From Flavobacteriaceae bacterium CRH (lineage in GTDB: Bacteria; Bacteroidota; Bacteroidia; Flavobacteriales; Flavobacteriaceae): a stretch of 42,600 nt of DNA. The notes under the pieces were generated by a model that ran no database searches, was not told the origin of the DNA, and saw nothing but the letters and a program-made list of their open reading frames with translations. Shown here one piece after another: positions 27,532-36,945 of this stretch. Position numbers and translations under genes: made by a program. Location: NCBI GenBank assembly GCA_001507425.1, contig LMAJ01000035.1, positions 1-42,600 on the forward strand, in the 5' to 3' direction. Each line of letters opens with the position of its first letter. Position 1 is the stretch's first letter.

Positions 27532-30480
27532 CTATTTTGGTAATTTAATAAAGAAGGTTGTACCTTTAGTCAGTTCACTTTCTATCCAAATGTTTCCTTT
27601 GTAATTCTCGACTATTTTTTTTACAATAGACAATCCAATACCTGTTGATTTTTTATTAGATGTAAAAGACTGAAATATTTTAAAAATTTTTTCCTGATTC
27701 TCTGTAGCAATTCCAGGACCATTATCCTTAATAGCAAACATATAATGCTTTTTTTCCTCTTCAAAACTTATTTGAATAATTCCGAGAGGCTTATCAATAT
27801 AATTCACCGCATTGCTGATGATATTTAGAAACAACTGTTGCATTCTAAATCGCTCAGCTTTGATTGTCGGTAGTTCGTTTTTTACTATAACTTCAATATT
27901 CTTAGGTATATGAATAATATCAATTATTTTATTGATTTCAACATTCAAATTAATATTCTCAGTAATCATCTCAATATCATCTACTTTAGAATAAGTTAGA
28001 ATTCCTTCAATCAAATGATCCATTTTCTCGACTTTGTCTTCAATCATATCAAGATATTGACTCGTTTGCGCATTAAACTCTTTATCATTATCTTCTTTAA
28101 TCCATGTAACTAAAGAATGTATGCTCTGCAGTGGTGACTTTAAATCATGCGATACAATTTGAGCATAATCATTGAGCTGCTCGTTCTGTTTTTCTAATTT
28201 TTTAAGTAATTCTTCTTTTTGCAATTCCAGACTCTTTTGTCGAGTTATGTCTAAATGTATACCTATTGAACCAATTACTTCACCATTTACATTATAATTG
28301 GGAGCACCGCTAATTAACCAATATCTTGTCTCTCCTTGTTTATTGATAGAAGTAACTTCATACGAATCTGACTTACCTCTAACCCATTCTTTATTTTTAA
28401 AATTTACTAATTTTTTATCCTCAGGATGCAACAAAATTTCAGATGCATTGTTGCCTAACAAATCAATTAAAGAGAAACCACTCATATCACAAAAAGACTG
28501 ATTGGCTAATTGTATCACATCGTCCTTATCTACTTCCAATAAGCCCATATTCATATTGGCAATAATATTTCTATATTTTTCTTTTTCTGCTTCTAGACTT
28601 TCTTTGTACTTTTTCTTGATGGTAATATCTTCAAAACTCCATAAATGACCATCATTTTTCTTGCCTTTGGCTATCGGAATAAAACTTCTTTCGTAAACGC
28701 GTCCATCGGCCAATTCAATTTCTTCAGAAAAGACGTTTTTTTTATTTCTTAAAATTTCTTCTACCCTTTCAATAAATTCATCTGGTCTTTTAAAAAAATG
28801 TTTATTTTCTTCAGTAGCCATTTTAGAATCAAAACCTATCATCTCTTCGGGTTCTCCTTTAAAATCGAATAAATTACAAAACCTTTTATTGGCAATTAGC
28901 ACCTTTCTATCCTCATCTTCTAGTAAAATACCTGATTGAAGATTGGTTATTAACGAAGTCAAACGATTCTCAGAATCTATAAGCTGTTGATTGAATTCTT
29001 TTTCTTGACTAATATTTTCTTCAATAGCAAAATACTTAATCACTTCTCCTTGTTTGTTATGCAGCGCCTGTCCTTGGACTTTAACCCAGTATTTTTTTTT
29101 AAATTTTGTATAATTTAAAATCTCACAAGTAAAAGGCAGCCCCTGTCTTATTTGATTCTTTAAATAAGCAATTGTTTCTGGATTGGTTGCTTCACCTTGT
29201 AATAAACGACCAGGACTCTTACCAATCAATTCTTCCTTGGAGTAGCCAGTCATTGTGGTAAAACTACTATTGGCCCACTCAATTTTACCTTCACTGTCGC
29301 AAATAATGACTGCACTAATATTTTTATCAGCTATCGAGGAAAGTAATAAAAGTTGTTCTTCTTTTTGTTTATCTTCAGAAATATCCTCAATCATTGCAAA
29401 ATATTGAATCACTTTTTTGGAGGAATCAAAAATGGGTTGTCCCACTGTTTTAGACCAAAAAGTACCACCGTTTTTTTTAGCATGCAAAATTTCTACTTCA
29501 AAAGTATTTCCCTCGTAAAATGCATTGATCATTCTGTGAATCTCCTCTTTATTCGATAGAGCGTCCGAACCTACTTCAACAGGTGTTTTACCAATGATTT
29601 CATCGTTCTCATATCCTGTCAATTTAAGATATGCATCATTACACCAAAATATCTTTCCATCCGGATAAGTGAATACAATGCCGTTTTTATTCGTTTTTGC
29701 TACCAAGGACAACTTATTTAGCTCTTCTTGATTTCTTTTTTGTTCTGTAATATCACGTCCATATATATTTACACAGCTCTCTTGTTGCAGACTTTTACAA
29801 ACAAAAGAATAGCACTTACCATTATTCTCCGCCTCAAACATCCATCTTTCTTTTCTCTTATCAATTTGATGAATGATAAATTTTAAAAAATCCTCAATTT
29901 CATAATCAATTCCTTGAAATATAAGATTTTTTAAATCTTCGGCTGCTGGATTCATTTTTAATAGATGACCCTCAAAATCAATGCGAATTAATGGATCTGG
30001 ACTTTGAGTAGTAAAAAGAGCAATATCGACAATTTTCTTATTGGCTTCTTTTAATTGATTTTCTTGCTTATGTATTGTATTCAAAGAATTTTGTAATGCT
30101 CCATCGTAGTGAGCGAAATCATAAAGAGAGATTTTTTTTTCTTCAAAATAATTCACGGAAGTATGCGATAGGCTACCTATAAATAAATAGCCATTTTCAT
30201 AGTTTTCAAATTGTCCTCGAAGCGAAATTTTATCTTTAACAGATTCTATTATAACTAATTGATTGGTGACTTTATAAAAATTGTCAACATTTAGCTCTGC
30301 GATAAATGGATTGGTAATTGTAAATGAGCTCAGGAAATATCCTCTGCATTTTAAGTCCGGAAGCACTTTGATTAAACCTTCACCTCGGTCTTGAATAAGT
30401 AAGTTGTGGTCTAGCAAAACATAAAAAGGGAAAATCCTATTGAATGTTTCACTATCAAAATGAAATTGAGAATTTTCCAT
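27532..30480 (-). CDS. Histidine kinase with HNOBA-like and multiple PAS domains
   Basis: A 982-residue soluble kinase. Residues 1-130 resemble the heme-NO-binding-associated (HNOBA) domain: FPFYVLLDHNLLIQDRGEGL, then NQLVIIE and LRGQFENYENGYLFIGSLS. A coiled coil and five PAS-like domains follow (about 150-250, 257-370, 380-495, 505-625, 637-755); examples are WCNDAYLKLTGYENDEIIGKT and ANSSFTTMTGYSKEELIGKS, with PAC-type ends such as YFAMIEDISEDKQKEE. The HisKA box is YAQIVSHDLKSPLQSI with His778. The HATPase domain has NIISNAVNYIDK, IKDNGPGIA and TGIGLSIVKKI. It is the first gene of the kinase-FIST-kinase-Hpt operon, 5 bp from the FIST gene. A gas or redox input is suggested by HNOBA but no H-NOX gene is nearby. 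Confidence 0.9.
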   Translation of the reverse strand: MENSQFHFDSETFNRIFPFYVLLDHNLLIQDRGEGLIKVLPDLKCRGYFLSSFTITNPFIAELNVDNFYKVTNQLVIIESVKDKISLRGQFENYENGYLFIGSLSHTSVNYFEEKKISLYDFAHYDGALQNSLNTIHKQENQLKEANKKIVDIALFTTQSPDPLIRIDFEGHLLKMNPAAEDLKNLIFQGIDYEIEDFLKFIIHQIDKRKERWMFEAENNGKCYSFVCKSLQQESCVNIYGRDITEQKRNQEELNKLSLVAKTNKNGIVFTYPDGKIFWCNDAYLKLTGYENDEIIGKTPVEVGSDALSNKEEIHRMINAFYEGNTFEVEILHAKKNGGTFWSKTVGQPIFDSSKKVIQYFAMIEDISEDKQKEEQLLLLSSIADKNISAVIICDSEGKIEWANSSFTTMTGYSKEELIGKSPGRLLQGEATNPETIAYLKNQIRQGLPFTCEILNYTKFKKKYWVKVQGQALHNKQGEVIKYFAIEENISQEKEFNQQLIDSENRLTSLITNLQSGILLEDEDRKVLIANKRFCNLFDFKGEPEEMIGFDSKMATEENKHFFKRPDEFIERVEEILRNKKNVFSEEIELADGRVYERSFIPIAKGKKNDGHLWSFEDITIKKKYKESLEAEKEKYRNIIANMNMGLLEVDKDDVIQLANQSFCDMSGFSLIDLLGNNASEILLHPEDKKLVNFKNKEWVRGKSDSYEVTSINKQGETRYWLISGAPNYNVNGEVIGSIGIHLDITRQKSLELQKEELLKKLEKQNEQLNDYAQIVSHDLKSPLQSIHSLVTWIKEDNDKEFNAQTSQYLDMIEDKVEKMDHLIEGILTYSKVDDIEMITENINLNVEINKIIDIIHIPKNIEVIVKNELPTIKAERFRMQQLFLNIISNAVNYIDKPLGIIQISFEEEKKHYMFAIKDNGPGIATENQEKIFKIFQSFTSNKKSTGIGLSIVKKIVENYKGNIWIESELTKGTTFFIKLPK

Positions 30481-30774
30481 GTTGTTACCTACTTAGTTTT
30501 AAAAATTTCATGAATACGGCATCTGAATACATTCTATTATTTCGAATGTTTTTGATTACGAAAAGTAGATAAGACTACTGCTAAACCCAACTCAAATTCC
30601 AGCTATTCAACCCTTTTAGAATTGTAACGTAAAGTACTACTTTTTTTCTTATACTACAAATGTTTTAAATCTCAAGTGGTTTTTAATTTCTTTATGATAT
30701 AAAAAACAAAAAAACATTTAAAAGCTTTAATTCTTTTCTCTAGTACTAGATTCAAAAAATAACACTAATTATTT

Positions 30775-31188
30775 TTACTGAGAAATTAATTCATTCGTGC
30801 TCCAATAATCTAGTATTTTTTTTATCCTATCTACATAATCCTCATATTTCAAAGGCTTTAAAATGTAGCCTGCAATACCTATTTTATAACACTCCATCAC
30901 GTCTCTATGATTGTTAGAAGTAGTTAAGATAATTGCTGGTATGTATTTTAATACATCATCTGCTTTTAAGATAGATAAAAACTCGATACCGTTTAGTTTA
31001 GGCATATTAAGGTCTAAAATAATAACATCTGGTATTATTTCTTTCCTTTTTAATACATCAACTGCTTCTTCTCCATTATTTGCTTCAATGATGCGATGAT
31101 TGAGTTCTAAACTTTTTAGTACTCTATTGATTTTCATTACTTCAATTGCATCATCTTCTATTAATAGTATATTCAACGATTTTGCCAT
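30775..31188 (-). CDS. Single-domain response regulator (Rcp1-like receiver)
   Basis: A 137-residue receiver without output domain. The start MAKSLNILLIEDD (31186-31188) is preferred over an upstream ATG at 31213-31215, which would leave a leader of only a few bases after the predicted -7 element. Key residues are the acidic pair in LIEDD, the phosphoacceptor in VIILDLNMPKLNGIEFL, Thr in IILTTSNNHRDV and Lys in GYILKPLKY. The N-terminal form and the DVMECYKIGIAGYILKPL pattern are those of Rcp1/phytochrome-type regulators. It is upstream of the kinase operon on the same strand with 294 bp between, and it has its own phased-repeat promoter. It may shuttle phosphoryl groups between the kinases and the Hpt protein. 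Confidence 0.9.
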   Translation of the reverse strand: MAKSLNILLIEDDAIEVMKINRVLKSLELNHRIIEANNGEEAVDVLKRKEIIPDVIILDLNMPKLNGIEFLSILKADDVLKYIPAIILTTSNNHRDVMECYKIGIAGYILKPLKYEDYVDRIKKILDYWSTNELISQ

Positions 31189-31228
31189 TTTATTAATTTT
31201 TAAAGTTTGATGCATACTTATTCAACTT

Positions 31229-31313
31229 CAAACGTATTTCATTCTCTATAAAATACGAGTTGTTTTTCGTTAACTCATAATAAAGTATAGACAATTGGAA
31301 AAAAAGTGTAGAC
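31229..31313 (-). promoter_or_regulatory. 21-bp phased repeat promoter of the response regulator gene
   Basis: On the minus strand, GTCTACACT (31305-31313) and GTCTATACT (31284-31292) are 21 bp apart, and a third position in phase reads AACGAAAAA. The -7 element TACGTTTG (31229-31236) starts 35 bp after that third position. This gives a leader of about 35 bases to the chosen start codon. Confidence 0.7.
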
Positions 31314-31835
31314 GAATGGTATAAATATGCAATTGATCCATAAAAAACCATCTTCAAGCCTGCAAAAGCGAAATCTAAAAGGATCTTATACTTCAATCTA
31401 TTTTTATCGAATACCCATTGGATCTGATTTTTAAAATTTATTATAGAGAAGTAAAATCTCTGTACCTAATATACTAATTAAACTTAATATTAAAAAAACT
31501 CCAAAAAACAGGAATATTTCCTTTTAAATGTTTATTTGTCGACACATAAATTTATAATCACCTGCAAGTCAAGTGTAGAGATTGATTATTCACCGACATC
31601 GAACCGCCATTCATCGAAAAAGACAAAAAGAATTCTTATAATCGTCTTAGATTTGTATCAGAATTAATGGACAAAAAAATCAAAATAAAAATTAAAAAAT
31701 AATTATTTCCAAAAATAATTTAACAATTCATCAGTGATTAGCATTTCATTACATGATATTATGGATCTGTTAAGCACTCAAAATTAAAATTTTTTATTAA
31801 CAAAAAATGAAGTTTCATTCAAATACCACTGAAAA
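31314..31835. other. Gene-free region with copy B promoter of the duplicated module
   Basis: The stretch between the response regulator promoter and the small plus-strand frame at 31836. It contains the right-facing promoter block described separately and otherwise AT-rich sequence. A minus-strand open frame at 31193-31396 crosses the promoter and was not accepted. Confidence 0.5.
31571..31655 (+). promoter_or_regulatory. 21-bp phased repeat promoter, copy B
   Basis: AAGTGTAGA (31571-31579), ACCGACATC (31592-31600) and ATCGAAAAA (31613-31621) are spaced 21 bp apart. TAGATTTG (31648-31655) begins 35 bp after the last. It is homologous to copy A (14403-14466) and faces the 79-codon frame at 31836. 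Confidence 0.6.
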
Positions 31836-32075
31836 ATGAAAACAGCAATTACTTTAGCAAACACAATTCCTACTGGAATCAAATCTGAGCACTACTTAGT
31901 ATTCTCCATGATTATTATAACTGTTGGAAAAAACCTAGAGCCAAAGATCCCTATCGAAGCAAACACTTTGATTATGAATTTTTTAGCCATTTCATTAATC
32001 GGAATGACACTTCAAATTGTTAATAACCGTTTAAAAAAGAAAATTTTATTCGATACATTTCAAAAACGGTATTAG
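31836..32075 (+). CDS. Small hypothetical protein
   Basis: A 79-residue frame starting MKTAITLANTIPTGIKSEHY with a moderately hydrophobic middle (YLVFSMIIITVG and LIMNFLAISLIGMTLQIV) and a basic end (NNRLKKKILFDTFQKRY). It may be a small membrane-associated protein. It lies behind a phased-repeat promoter (copy B) with a leader of about 170 bases, and inside the duplicated module. The other copy of the module lacks it. I do not recognise the family and cannot exclude that it is a chance frame. Confidence 0.45.
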   Translation: MKTAITLANTIPTGIKSEHYLVFSMIIITVGKNLEPKIPIEANTLIMNFLAISLIGMTLQIVNNRLKKKILFDTFQKRY

Positions 32076-32088
32076 TTACCATAAGTTA

Positions 32089-32402
32089 TAGTATCAAGCA
32101 AAGAATTTTATATAAGTTGTTTGAAAAATGACAAACTAAAACTAATTTTTTGTTTCATTTTTGTCACTGCCATTACCCTGTTTGCGCCAATATTGTTCCA
32201 CTATTGCAGTTACTTCCAGAATTACATTGCCATTTATTGTTGTACTTTGCGCTTTTAAAAATCAATTTTGAAATTGCCTACACCTTCAAAAAAGACTTGC
32301 TAAGTACCAAAACATGACCGCCTTTTTTGCCCAAAAAGCCCTGAGCTTTTATCCAAATTAAAATCATTAAAAGGCGATGTAATTCTAGTGAAGTGCTATT
32401 TT
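32089..32402 (+). repeat. Duplicated intergenic module, copy B tail
   Basis: This matches 14539-14858 in the same orientation, with long shared blocks such as CACTATTGCAGTTACTTCC, AATCAATTTTGAAATT, CCGCCTTTTTTGCC-like and TGTAATTCTAGTGAAGT. It lies between the 79-codon frame and the GAF kinase gene. Broken frames exist on both strands, so it may be a coding relic. No function was recognised. Confidence 0.75.
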
Positions 32403-32491
32403 CTTGATTCACAAACAAATTTTCGATACTACTTTTATTAAAAGAAAAAGTAAAATGCTTGTTGCAGGCTGATAAAATCTTCCGTCAAAAA

Positions 32492-33706
32492 TTAACAGTC
32501 ATACTCTTTTGGTAAAACAAAACAAAAGCAAGCACCTTTTTTATTATCTTCTCTATTCTTCAAATAAATAGTACCCACTACTCGATCTACTATGGCTTTT
32601 ATTGTTGACAAGCCAATACCGGCATTTTTACCATATTTTGAGTTAACTGTTTCAAACAACTCAAATACTTTTAACCAATATTTTTCTGGTATACCTGGCC
32701 CATCATCTTCATAAACAAAAGAATAATTAGTTTCATTTTCTGTTAGTGAAATCCAAACATTACATTCTTCTTTGTCGGTATGTTTCGTTGTATTTGATAA
32801 AAGATTTTGAATAATTTGAACAAAACCTATTTTTGAATGCCTTATAAAGGTATCGCAATTCCTAAAATGTATATGAGTCGGAATATGTAAAGCACCATTA
32901 TTAACTATATATTGAATAGTGCTTTCGACATTAAAATCTTCAAAACAAATTCGATCGTTACTAACTTTTGTATATTCTAAGATTCCATTAATTAAGAAAT
33001 CCATGTATTCATTTCGAGAATAAATTAAATCGATGCAAGCTTCTAATTCTGTGTCTTCAAGGAGTGTTTTATAATCTTCTTTTATAAAAATTAATAATGA
33101 ATTTATACCTCGTATTGGTACTTTTAAATCATGAGTAAGCCGATACGCAAATTGGTCCAACTGAACATTTTTTTTAATAATTTCATCATTCAAATCTTCT
33201 AAAAATCTATTTTTTTTACGAAGTTCAAATTGCGAAATCACTTGATTGGCCAATGCCTTTAATGATTCTTGTTGGTTCTCTGTAAGACCTTCTCTTGGTT
33301 TTGTATCAATAACACAAAGCGTCCCTAAAGAATAACCATCTTTAGTGTTTAAAGGAGCTCCAGCATAAAATATTACGTTCGGGTCTTTAGTGGTTAACGG
33401 ATTATCATGAAACCGTATGTCCTTAGTAGCATCCGGAATAATAAATAATTCATCCGGTGTGTTTATTGCATGCGCACAAAAAGCAAAATCCCTTGGAGTT
33501 TCGGTTGCATTTAAACCATGATGCGATTTGAACCATTGTCGATTATGATCAACTAAAGTGACCAATGCGATGGGTGTACCACAAATTTGTGCTGCTATTT
33601 TGGTTAAGGCATCATACTCATCTTCAGGCAATGTATCTAGTATTTTATAAGCATCTAAGGCTTCGAAACGAAGATGCTCGTTATCATGTATTTCAGGTTT
33701 TTGCAT
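32492..33706 (-). CDS. GAF-domain histidine kinase
   Basis: A 404-residue soluble kinase. The N-terminal GAF domain (about 25-165) shows ILDTLPEDEYDALTKIAAQI, ALVTLVDHNRQWFKSHHGL, TPRDFAFCAHAI, FYAGAPLNTKDGYSLGTLCVID and an ending QQESLKALANQV, the form common in GAF-HK proteins. The HisKA box is QFAYRLTHDLKVPIRGI with His192. The HATPase domain has LLSNTTKHTD (N-box, with Thr where Ala or Val is usual), EDDGPGIP and AGIGLSTIKAIV. No receiver is attached. A TACGTTTG -7 element (33738-33745) lies 32 bp before the start. It is separate from the kinase operon but close enough to feed the same phosphorelay; this is an inference. Confidence 0.9.
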   Translation of the reverse strand: MQKPEIHDNEHLRFEALDAYKILDTLPEDEYDALTKIAAQICGTPIALVTLVDHNRQWFKSHHGLNATETPRDFAFCAHAINTPDELFIIPDATKDIRFHDNPLTTKDPNVIFYAGAPLNTKDGYSLGTLCVIDTKPREGLTENQQESLKALANQVISQFELRKKNRFLEDLNDEIIKKNVQLDQFAYRLTHDLKVPIRGINSLLIFIKEDYKTLLEDTELEACIDLIYSRNEYMDFLINGILEYTKVSNDRICFEDFNVESTIQYIVNNGALHIPTHIHFRNCDTFIRHSKIGFVQIIQNLLSNTTKHTDKEECNVWISLTENETNYSFVYEDDGPGIPEKYWLKVFELFETVNSKYGKNAGIGLSTIKAIVDRVVGTIYLKNREDNKKGACFCFVLPKEYDC

Positions 33707-33737
33707 ATAACTGAATTTTTATTTTTTTCTATTATAC

Positions 33738-33745
33738 CAAACGTA
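33738..33745 (-). promoter_or_regulatory. Predicted -7 element of the GAF histidine kinase gene
   Basis: TACGTTTG on the minus strand, 32 bp upstream of the ATG, matches TAnnTTTG. No phased repeats at the spacing seen elsewhere were found upstream. Confidence 0.5.
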
Positions 33746-33976
33746 ATTATGTAAGGAAGTTCTATTTCTTTTAACGATAAAAATAACTAATTTTCCTTAA
33801 TAATATACCTAATTATTTTAAAACTAGCCTACATATAAAATTCAATCTTGTTCAAAGCGAATTTGTTTGTATCAAAATGAGGCTTCATTTTGTTCTTACT
33901 ATCCCGTTCACCCTAATGCTAATTTAAATATATTAGTTTTTTTTTTCTTACAAATTATCAAAAGGTTTTCTATTTA

Positions 33977-34331
33977 ATCGGATAGGAGCCTAGAGATTAA
34001 TTCCCTAGGCGACCTTCTACACCACCTGGCATACGGATCCGTACCAAGGCGGTTCTTAATTAACGATACATTTTCAAATATACTTCCGTGAGGTTGTTTT
34101 CAGTTATCCAAATAAAGGTCTGCACTCCTTGGTAGCTGTCAGATTCCGTACTTCCCTTCTCAAGGGAGTTATCAAAATTATTCGATATTTACGATCATGT
34201 AACCTTACATTTTGGGACTTCTGTTTGTTTAGCAACCTTATCCAACATTCCTGCCCTTATATATAGTTTTTGTTCTTCAGGAGAAGATTTCGGGACTTAC
34301 ACCCTAGATTTATCGCTCATGCTGGGCGCAC
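33977..34331 (-). ncRNA. Group II intron remnant (class-C-like, no reverse transcriptase)
   Basis: On the minus strand the element starts GTGCGCCCAGCATGAG, followed by AGGGTGTAAGTCCC, the usual 5' end of class C group II introns. A domain I stretch with GGAATCTGA and CACGGAAG follows. The catalytic domain V is GAACCGCC, a GTACGG hairpin and GGTGGTGT (about 34017-34060). Domain VI is a GCCTAGGGA/TCTCTAGGC hairpin and the element ends CCTATCCGAT at 33977. Total length is only about 355 bp. The intron-encoded reverse transcriptase and domains II-IV are missing. The 5' exon is the terminator hairpin of the DUF4114 gene, the known target type of class C introns. It cannot move by itself. Confidence 0.85.
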
Positions 34332-34364
34332 CAAAACAAAAGGCTGTCTAAAATTAGACAGCCT
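34332..34364 (-). terminator. Terminator of the DUF4114 gene and 5' exon of the group II intron
   Basis: AGGCTGTCTAA pairs with TTAGACAGCCT, followed on the minus strand by TTTTGTTTTG. The group II intron begins immediately after the T-rich tract. Confidence 0.85.
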
Positions 34365-34392
34365 CTGAAAAAAATTGGAGATAAAAAAAAAT

Positions 34393-36837
34393 TTAATTAA
34401 CAACAATTAACTTGCTTTTAAAAGTTTCGTTTTCTTTGGTAGTAACGATAAAAAAATAAATACCCAAATTGATGTTATCCAATGCTACTTCGATTTCGTT
34501 ATTATAAGAAATAGAATCATAAGTTTTATCTTTTATAATTCTACCATTCATGTCAACAATTTTAACATTGGCGCTTTCCGTAACTTTAGGCAAAACTAAT
34601 GTGGTTACTGCAGTACACGGATTTGGATAATTATACATTTTTTTTACTAATACATTCTCAAAACTAGGTGCATTAAGCGTATTGACTGTTTTAAAGACTA
34701 CATTGGATACTGAAATTTCAAAGGGTTGAAAAGATTGATAATTTCCTTGTACAGAAAAAACTAATCCTTTAATTTTTTCATTGTTGTATTTTTGTCCAAG
34801 TGTATTTACAAAATCATCAAAATGAATATTAACATTAGTAGGAGAACTATTTGCGGGTATTTTCAAACGCAATCTATTTTGCCAATCTGTGGTGTTTTCT
34901 GTCAATAAAACTACTTCTACATCTAACGTATTGTGAATATAAAAACCTACTGTCGAATACGAACTTGCATCAAAAGCTAATTCTCCTGGAAGTATATTTC
35001 TAAAAATATTCATCGTGCCATAAGTTTCTCCTTTTACAGTTGTGTTTCTTTCAATCGAATATTGATAATTTGGTAAATTATTGCTAGAAACATTGTCAAT
35101 ATTAAAAGCAGTAATAGTAGACTCTGTTTTTAAATAATCTAATCCCCATGGACCATCTGCTAAGTATAAAGCATCTGGTTGATTTGATGAATCACCCATT
35201 ATAGAGAAACCAATATCAAATAAACCACCTAAATCTATTGCTAAATTTTGTAAATATTCGCCAGTTAAACTAATGTTTTGCGAAACAAAATTAGTAGTTG
35301 TTAATTCTGTTATTTTTTTATTTCCTTCAAAAACTAAATTATATGCTTTTGATTTGTTAATGATTTCTAGATTCAATTTACCATTTTTATATAACCCTTT
35401 TTTAACAAAAACTGTTGGTATTCTATTATCAACAACTTCTGAAAATAAAGGTGCTTGCTCCTGAAGATTAGTAATAATGGCAGCAGTAATTGCACTTACT
35501 TGCGACATAGAAGATCCCCAAACTTGAAAATTAAGATAATCACCCGGTGGATATTGTGCAATATTCCAATAGCTGTGTAATTTGTTTTTAATACCTAATC
35601 GTTCAATTGAAAAATTCAATGCATATTCTAACTCACCATTATCTCTTTTTATTTTGACCATTATAATTTCATAACCTTTTAAATTGATGATCCTAATATC
35701 TTCAAGAGATGAATTATTCAAACGATCACAAATCGCTTTTGAGTGACCATAAATTGTTCCTGTTGTTGCTGTCGCAAGTACAGCTCCTAGTCGATTTTCA
35801 TTTTGATAATAATCTACAGAATACACCTGTGTTGCATTGGTTATACCTATCAAATCATTTGGACTTGACACAAATGCAGTTTCTGTTCCATACATAGCTG
35901 TACTTGGAATTATGGTAGAAAAATCAACTCCAGAGCCTGAAGTTTTTGCATTTTTTGATGATTTAGTAAACTTTTTTTGAGTATTTTTTTTATCATCAAA
36001 ACTATTCGTTTTAATTCTGTTAAAGTTTCTTTTGGCAATTAATGTCGCCAAATCACCGTTGCTTTCCAGTCCTCCACTATTTCCTGAAGTTACATCAGAT
36101 GCAATGCTTACATCAGCAATATTATTAGTTCTTATGGCGTCAAACGGATTGGCTGTTACAAAAAATATAGCATCATTAAAATCATTATCACAGTTTGAGT
36201 AATCTCTTCGAATATCTTCGAAACCAAGAATTATTCTTTCGTTTTGAGGATCACTCAATAGTACATTATGAGATCTTAATGTAACAATCGCTTCTGGATT
36301 AAAACTAGAATTAGAAAATAGTTGCCATAATCCAGCTGTAACTTTTGTCCCGTTCCAACCATTGGCCAATAATACCCATCCAATGCCAGTACCTGCCTTA
36401 AATGTTCCTATTTTGACTTTATTACCTGCAACTAAACTTCCCCCACTTCCTAATGCTGATACATTTGGAAAAACTATAGTTATTTCTTCTGCTGTTGGCT
36501 TAGTCGTTTTTGGATTATTTATATCATATGTATAGAATCCAAGAACGTTTTTGTAGCCAGCTCCTTCTTCAACAAAAGTTACCCAAACTTCAGCATCTTT
36601 CTCTATAACTAAATCAGTATCATATCCTGAAGAAATATATTGTGGATTATATTGTGGTACAGGGTAGCTTTCCGGAAGTGAATTTTTAATTAAGGTTAAA
36701 GTTTCGGATGTAATATTATCACTATTTACAAAATATTTTGGTGTTCCATCTGAAGTGTAATCCCCTAAAAATTTATAATTCTGAGAAAAGGAGAAAGAAT
36801 AAATAAAAATCGTTATTAAAAGTAAATATGGTTTCAT
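34393..36837 (-). CDS. DUF4114-type T9SS cargo surface protein
   Basis: An 814-residue secreted protein. The signal peptide MKPYLLLITIFIYSFSFSQ is followed by a DUF4114-containing region (about 60-235): ISSGYDTDLVIEKDAEVWVTF, ENERIILGFEDIRRDYSNCDNDFNDAIFFV-like motif with acidic residues that may bind calcium. The middle part (about 310-480) contains SKAICDRLNNSSLEDIRII and ends in a large beta-rich region. The last about 85 residues are a type A sorting domain: NYPNPCTAVTTLVLP, VKIVDMNGRIIKDK, LGIYFFIVTT and KLIVVN. It is exported by T9SS and probably displayed at the surface. Its promoter carries three phased half-sites. Its 5' end and promoter were copied to 4717-5060. Function is otherwise unknown. 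Confidence 0.88.
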   Translation of the reverse strand: MKPYLLLITIFIYSFSFSQNYKFLGDYTSDGTPKYFVNSDNITSETLTLIKNSLPESYPVPQYNPQYISSGYDTDLVIEKDAEVWVTFVEEGAGYKNVLGFYTYDINNPKTTKPTAEEITIVFPNVSALGSGGSLVAGNKVKIGTFKAGTGIGWVLLANGWNGTKVTAGLWQLFSNSSFNPEAIVTLRSHNVLLSDPQNERIILGFEDIRRDYSNCDNDFNDAIFFVTANPFDAIRTNNIADVSIASDVTSGNSGGLESNGDLATLIAKRNFNRIKTNSFDDKKNTQKKFTKSSKNAKTSGSGVDFSTIIPSTAMYGTETAFVSSPNDLIGITNATQVYSVDYYQNENRLGAVLATATTGTIYGHSKAICDRLNNSSLEDIRIINLKGYEIIMVKIKRDNGELEYALNFSIERLGIKNKLHSYWNIAQYPPGDYLNFQVWGSSMSQVSAITAAIITNLQEQAPLFSEVVDNRIPTVFVKKGLYKNGKLNLEIINKSKAYNLVFEGNKKITELTTTNFVSQNISLTGEYLQNLAIDLGGLFDIGFSIMGDSSNQPDALYLADGPWGLDYLKTESTITAFNIDNVSSNNLPNYQYSIERNTTVKGETYGTMNIFRNILPGELAFDASSYSTVGFYIHNTLDVEVVLLTENTTDWQNRLRLKIPANSSPTNVNIHFDDFVNTLGQKYNNEKIKGLVFSVQGNYQSFQPFEISVSNVVFKTVNTLNAPSFENVLVKKMYNYPNPCTAVTTLVLPKVTESANVKIVDMNGRIIKDKTYDSISYNNEIEVALDNINLGIYFFIVTTKENETFKSKLIVVN

Positions 36838-36861
36838 AAGTTTTTATTTTAGATTATGAAA

Positions 36862-36945
36862 CAAAAATATTAACTTTCTATGCTCATTATTTATCCATTA
36901 GCCAAGTTGGTTATTGTAATAGCCGAAATGCCATAAAGTATAGAC
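36862..36945 (-). promoter_or_regulatory. 21-bp phased repeat promoter of the DUF4114 gene
   Basis: On the minus strand, GTCTATACT (36937-36945), GGCTATTAC (36916-36924) and GGCTAATGG (36895-36903) are exactly 21 bp apart. TATTTTTG (36862-36869) follows 34 bp after the last half-site start and lies 25 bp before the ATG. Confidence 0.7.

Noticed and set aside
31193..31396. 67-codon minus-strand frame before the response regulator
   Set aside because: It spans the phased repeats and -7 element of the response regulator promoter, and its composition is not protein-like.
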